From an uncultured Sphingomonas sp. (GTDB lineage: Bacteria; Pseudomonadota; Alphaproteobacteria; Sphingomonadales; Sphingomonadaceae), in NCBI RefSeq assembly GCF_936927845.1, contig NZ_CAKZHV010000041.1, forward strand, positions 1 to 18,669: a stretch of DNA of 18,669 bases. Reading direction: 5' to 3'. The notes under the pieces were generated by a model that worked only from the letters and a program-made list of their open reading frames with translations, was not told the origin of the DNA and did not search any database. Each line of letters opens with the position of its first letter. The stretch's first letter is position 1. Positions 15,335 to 18,669 of the stretch are shown here, one piece after another. A program made the translations under genes and the position numbers.

Positions 15335-17341
15335 ATGTTCGGCAAGCTCAACTGGCATTCGATCCCCTGGGATCAGCCGATCCCGCTGATTGCCGCGGCG
15401 ATCGTCGGCAGCGGCATCCTCGCGGTGTTGGTGTGGACGTGGCGCGCCGGACACGTCCCCTATCTGTGGCGCGAATGGATCACCTCGGTCGATCACAAGC
15501 GGATTGGCATCATGTACTGCGGCTTCGCCCTGCTGATGCTGATGCGCGGTTTCGTCGACGCGGCGATGATGCGCAGTCAGCAGGCGATCGCCTATGGCAA
15601 TCCCGGCTATCTGCCGCCCGAACATTACGACCAGATCTTCTCGGCGCATGGCACGATCATGATCTTCTTCGTGGCGATGCCGTTCGTCATCGGGCTGATG
15701 AACTTCGTCGTGCCGTTGCAACTCGGCGTGCGCGACGTCGCCTTCCCGACGCTCAACAACGTCAGCTTCTGGCTCACCGCGAGCGGTGCCCTGCTCATCA
15801 ACCTCAGCCTCGTCATCGGCGAATTTGCCAAGACCGGCTGGCTTGCCTATCCACCGCTGTCGGAGCTGCGCTTCTCGCCCGGCGTTGGTGTCGATTACTA
15901 TCTGTGGGCACTGCAGATTTCGGGCGTCGGGACATTGCTGTCCGGGGTCAATCTCGTCACCACCATCCTCAAGATGCGCGCGCCGGGCATGGGCTATACC
16001 CGCATGCCGATGTTCTGCTGGACGAGCCTTGCGTCCAACCTGCTGATCGTCGCTGCTTTCCCGATCCTGACCGCGACATTGGCGATGCTGCTGCTCGACC
16101 GCTACCTCGGCTTCCACTTCTTCACCAACGAGCTTGGCGGCAATCCGATGATGTTCGTCAACCTCATCTGGGCCTGGGGCCACCCGGAGGTCTATATTCT
16201 GATCCTGCCGGCCTTCGGCATCTTCAGTGAAATCGTCTCGACCTTCTCGACCAAGCCGCTGTTTGGTTACCGCTCGATGGTGGTGGCGACGATGGTGATC
16301 TGCATTCTGTCATTCATGGTCTGGCTGCACCATTTCTTCACCATGGGGGCGGGCGCCGACGTTAACGGCTTCTTCGGCGTGACGACGATGATCATCGCGG
16401 TGCCGACCGGGGTGAAGGTCTTCAACTGGCTGTTCACCATGTACGGCGGCAAGATCCGCTTCCACGTACCGATGATGTGGGCAGTGGCGTTCATCATCAC
16501 CTTCGTGATCGGCGGGATGACCGGCGTGCTGCTTGCAGTGCCGCCCGCCGACTTCGTGCTGCACAATTCGCTGTTCCTCGTCGCGCACTTCCATAACGTC
16601 GTGATCGGTGGCGTGCTGTTCGGCGCCTTCGCGGGCTACAATTACTGGTTCCCCAAGGCCTTCGGTTTCTCGCTCGATGAGCGTTGGGGCAAGCGTGCGT
16701 TCTGGCTGTGGGTCGGCGGCTTCTATCTCGCCTTCATGCCGCTCTACGTGTTGGGCTTGATGGGCATGACCCGAAGGATGCAGCATTACGATGTGGCCGG
16801 CTGGCAACCGTGGCTGGTCGCAGCGGCCTTTGGCGCCCTGATGATCGCGGGCGGCATCGCCTGCCAGGTCATTCAGCTCTACACCTCGATCCGCAACCGC
16901 GCGAACTTAGCCGACAAGAGCGGCGACCCTTGGGACGGACGCAGCCTGGAATGGATGACCACGTCTCCGCCCCCGGCTTTCAATTTCGCCGTCCTGCCCG
17001 ATGTAACGGGCGAGGAGGCGTATTGGGGTATCAAGTCCAAAGCGCTTGAAAGTCGCGCACTGCCTGACAAGCCGAAATACGAGGCATTCGAGATGCCACG
17101 CAGGTCGCCGACAGGCTTCGTCACCGCCTTCTTCACCACCGCGCTCGGGTTTGCTGCGGTGTGGCACATCTGGTGGCTGGTCGGGTTTGGTGTGCTCGGT
17201 GCCTGGGCGACTTTCATCGTCTTTGCCTGGCGGGATGAGAACGAGATCGAGATCAGCGCTGCAGAGGTGGAACGGCTCGATACCGAGCGACGCGCTGCCA
17301 GATCACAGTTGCTCAATGCAGCCGGAGGTATGCCGGCATGA
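15335..17341 (+). CDS. cyoB: Cytochrome bo3 ubiquinol oxidase subunit I
   Basis: The catalytic, proton-pumping heme-copper subunit. From ATG 15335 it has 668 residues. An in-frame TTG at 15329 is possible, but GGGAGAG sits six bases before the ATG. Heme b ligands are His105 and His420. CuB ligands are His283, His332 and His333 (GHPEVYILI with the cross-linking Tyr, and LHHFF). The oxygen-binding heme ligand is His418 (VAHFHN). Quinol-site residues corresponding to E. coli Arg71, Asp75, His98 and Gln101 are present (RGFVD; HYDQ), confirming quinol rather than cytochrome c as donor. The Glu of the D-channel (HPEV) is also present. The start lies 3 bases after the cyoA stop, and the 3' end overlaps cyoC as ATGA. 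No defects were seen. Confidence 0.96.
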   Translation: MFGKLNWHSIPWDQPIPLIAAAIVGSGILAVLVWTWRAGHVPYLWREWITSVDHKRIGIMYCGFALLMLMRGFVDAAMMRSQQAIAYGNPGYLPPEHYDQIFSAHGTIMIFFVAMPFVIGLMNFVVPLQLGVRDVAFPTLNNVSFWLTASGALLINLSLVIGEFAKTGWLAYPPLSELRFSPGVGVDYYLWALQISGVGTLLSGVNLVTTILKMRAPGMGYTRMPMFCWTSLASNLLIVAAFPILTATLAMLLLDRYLGFHFFTNELGGNPMMFVNLIWAWGHPEVYILILPAFGIFSEIVSTFSTKPLFGYRSMVVATMVICILSFMVWLHHFFTMGAGADVNGFFGVTTMIIAVPTGVKVFNWLFTMYGGKIRFHVPMMWAVAFIITFVIGGMTGVLLAVPPADFVLHNSLFLVAHFHNVVIGGVLFGAFAGYNYWFPKAFGFSLDERWGKRAFWLWVGGFYLAFMPLYVLGLMGMTRRMQHYDVAGWQPWLVAAAFGALMIAGGIACQVIQLYTSIRNRANLADKSGDPWDGRSLEWMTTSPPPAFNFAVLPDVTGEEAYWGIKSKALESRALPDKPKYEAFEMPRRSPTGFVTAFFTTALGFAAVWHIWWLVGFGVLGAWATFIVFAWRDENEIEISAAEVERLDTERRAARSQLLNAAGGMPA

Positions 17342-17961
17342 GCGACGATCCGAACAAACTAGGCCGTGGGCAGGTAGCCATCAGTGAGCGCGGTCCCGCA
17401 CCCAAGCGGATCATCGTCGCCTACGGCTTCTGGATTTTCCTCCTCACCGACTTCATCATGTTCGCAGGCTTCTTCGCCGCCTATGCGGTGCTCGCCAAGG
17501 CAACGGCAGGCGGGCCCGCGGCCCGTGACATCGTCGAACCGCCGCTCGTGGCGGCAGAGACGGCGTTGCTACTGGCCTCGAGCTTCGCATGCGGCATGGC
17601 CGGCATCGCCATGCAGAGAAAAAATCGCTTTTGGTTTCAGATCGCGATGACGGTGACAGCTGTGCTTGGCGCCGGCTTCCTCGGCTTCGAGCTCAAGGAA
17701 TTTCTGCACCTCATCGGCGAAGGAAATGGACCTCAACGCAGCGCCTTTCTCTCGGCGTTCTTCGCGCTTGTCGGCTGCCACGGCCTTCATGTGACAATCG
17801 GTCTGGTCTGGCTGACCACGATGATGGCGCAGGTCCAGGCGAAGGGCTTCCGTGACGAGGTCGTCCGCCGCATCGCCTGCTTCAGCCTATTCTGGCATGC
17901 GCTCGACATCATCTGGGTGGCGCTGTTCACCAACGTCTATCTAATGGGAGTGGCGGGATGA
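17338..17961 (+). CDS. cyoC: Cytochrome bo3 ubiquinol oxidase subunit III
   Basis: A 207-residue subunit III with five membrane helices (about 24-46, 66-88, 100-120, 137-160 and 183-203). The family features are YGFWIFLLTDFIMFAGFFAAYAVL, then GFELKEF and GCHGLHVTIGLVWL. The Glu in FELKEF and the GxHGxH element are usual. GGAGG precedes the ATG by nine bases. It overlaps cyoB and cyoD by four bases each (ATGA), indicating coupled translation. It stabilises subunit I in the inner membrane. Confidence 0.95.
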   Translation: MSDDPNKLGRGQVAISERGPAPKRIIVAYGFWIFLLTDFIMFAGFFAAYAVLAKATAGGPAARDIVEPPLVAAETALLLASSFACGMAGIAMQRKNRFWFQIAMTVTAVLGAGFLGFELKEFLHLIGEGNGPQRSAFLSAFFALVGCHGLHVTIGLVWLTTMMAQVQAKGFRDEVVRRIACFSLFWHALDIIWVALFTNVYLMGVAG

Positions 17962-18335
17962 CCGAACGAGCCGAACAGGACGACAACCGCGCGCCCGGCG
18001 AAGGGTCCCACGAACCCAGTTCCCGTGCCAAGATTGGCAATTATGCGATTGGTCTTATGCTTGCGGCTTTGCTCAGCGTGGCGTCGTTCGCGGCGGTATA
18101 CAGCGGCGTCATATACGGGCCGGCAATACCGGTCGCCCTGGTCGCGCTGGCGATTGCTCAAATGGGCGTCCACCTCGTCTTCTTCCTGCACGTCACGACC
18201 GGGCCGGATAACACTAACAACGTGCTCGCACTGGCGTTCGGAGTGCTGATTGTCGGCTTGGTCCTGATTGGATCAATGTGGATCATGGCGCACTTGGAAC
18301 ACAATCTAATGAGCATGAGAACGCCCGCAATTTAG
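17958..18335 (+). CDS. cyoD: Cytochrome bo3 ubiquinol oxidase subunit IV
   Basis: A 125-residue protein with a hydrophilic N-terminus of about 27 residues and three membrane helices (about 28-50, 55-78, 88-111). The family motif AQMGVHLVFFLHV lies between helices 2 and 3. It overlaps cyoC by four bases. It is an assembly/stability subunit of the oxidase. The heme O synthase gene (cyoE), often next in the operon, does not follow; the next frame is a regulator. Confidence 0.93.
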   Translation: MTERAEQDDNRAPGEGSHEPSSRAKIGNYAIGLMLAALLSVASFAAVYSGVIYGPAIPVALVALAIAQMGVHLVFFLHVTTGPDNTNNVLALAFGVLIVGLVLIGSMWIMAHLEHNLMSMRTPAI

Positions 18336-18347
18336 CGAGAAGATATT

Positions 18348-18615
18348 TTGGTTTCGCCTTCGGGAGATGCAGCCGATGGGGGTGATCGCGGGGTTGGCAT
18401 GCCTAAAACGTTAGAGGATTTCGCCAGTATTGACGATACCCTAAATAGTCGAGCACTTGCAGAGTTGGTGTTCCAAACCCACCGTCGCCTTCGCACCTGC
18501 GGTGATCAAGCAATGTCTTCGGCCGGGCTTTCAGTTGCTCGGGGAAAGCTTCTAAACATTTTGCGTAATTCAGGCCCGCTTACGCCTGCAGAAATAGCCG
18601 CGTCTTTGGGCCAAG
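18348..18615 (+). pseudogene. MarR-family regulator, 3' part removed by an IS21-like insertion
   Basis: The frame read from ATG 18399 gives about 72 residues before the IS: a dimerisation helix (SRALAELVFQTHRRLRTCGD), then GLSVARGKLLNILRNSGPLTPAEIAASLG, the first part of a MarR winged helix. It stops at the recognition helix, where TGTCAATCGG of the IS begins at 18616; the frame then runs into the IS end and past the window. Two starts are possible: TTG 18348, with GAGAAG upstream and 12 bases after cyoD, or ATG 18399 without a clear ribosome site. The start given is the earlier one. Without the recognition helix and wing it could not bind DNA. Its closeness to cyoD suggests it may once have been co-transcribed with the oxidase genes. 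The target is unknown. Confidence 0.8.
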
Positions 18616-18669
18616 TGTCAATCGGCGTCCAAAAAGGACCCCCTATCGGCGTCCAAAAGGGACCCCCTT
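18616..18669. mobile_element. Inner end of a second IS21-family-like insertion sequence (rest lies right of the window)
   Basis: The tip is TGTCAATCGGCGTCCAAAAA, followed by two terminal subrepeats. The TG tip, multiple terminal repeats and the match in mirror orientation to positions 1-55 mark an IS21-type terminus. The flanking bases (CCAAG here, CTCGG after position 55) do not match each other, so the two window ends are not the two sides of one simple insertion. Confidence 0.8.
18621..18667. repeat. Two tandem 23-base terminal subrepeats of the IS
   Basis: ATCGGCGTCCAAAAAGGACC plus CCC (18621-18643) is repeated with one change at 18645-18667, a period of 24 bases. These are the probable transposase-binding repeats of an IS21-type end. 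Confidence 0.8.

Noticed and set aside
15239..16183. Minus-strand open frame of 314 codons opposite cyoA/cyoB
   Set aside because: Composition (Glu/Asp/His/Arg rich) is that of the reverse of membrane-protein codons; no domain seen.
1..18669. Single IS insertion in a small circular molecule explaining both window ends
   Set aside because: The bases flanking the two IS ends (CTCGG and CCAAG) do not form a target duplication, and different unrelated genes are cut at each side.

Overview
The window looks like chromosomal DNA of a GC-rich alphaproteobacterium, most probably a sphingomonad (order Sphingomonadales). This rests on codon and base composition, the cyoABCD organisation, the Gtt1-like glutathione transferase, and the mix of acyl-CoA genes with a TolC/HlyD exporter. 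The assignment is inference; no rRNA or marker gene is present. No tRNA, rRNA or CRISPR array was seen.

Both extremities are ends of IS21-type insertion sequences: one element runs off the left edge and its inner end is at about position 55; another runs off the right edge from about position 18616. Each cuts a host gene. An OmpA-type C-terminal domain lies at the left junction and a MarR-family regulator at the right junction. The segment may be a contig that stops at repeated IS copies, or DNA lying between two IS21-like copies.

Region by region: (1) 56-333, OmpA-domain remnant; (2) 409-1107, a tautomerase gene that has lost its usual stop and now reads into the convergent neighbour; (3) 855-6457, minus strand, a five-gene run: TolC-type outer membrane channel, HlyD-type adaptor, two ABC-2 type permeases joined by 4-base overlaps, then an enoyl-CoA hydratase/isomerase; no ATPase gene is present; (4) 6458-7243, a divergently transcribed TetR regulator with a perfect inverted repeat lying across both promoters and the regulator's own start codon, which looks leaderless; (5) 7303-12950, plus strand, a PQQ-dependent membrane dehydrogenase, an acyl-CoA ligase and an acyl-CoA dehydrogenase. 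The dehydrogenase genes at both ends of this trio each carry one in-frame premature stop (TGA and TAG) with clearly coding sequence continuing in the same frame; (6) 13049-14175, a glutathione S-transferase and a small STAS/SpoIIAA-like protein; (7) 14314-18335, a cyoABCD cytochrome bo3 quinol oxidase operon with a cluster of inverted/direct repeats upstream; (8) 18348-18615, the interrupted marR gene.

Functionally, region 5 reads as a possible oxidation route: a periplasmic quinone-linked dehydrogenase, CoA activation of an acid, and alpha,beta-dehydrogenation. The enoyl-CoA hydratase/isomerase of region 3 could supply a following step. The quinol formed could be reoxidised by the bo3 oxidase of region 7. 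The number of disrupted genes (two IS-cut, two nonsense, one stop-loss) suggests a region under relaxed selection, or sequence errors that need checking.
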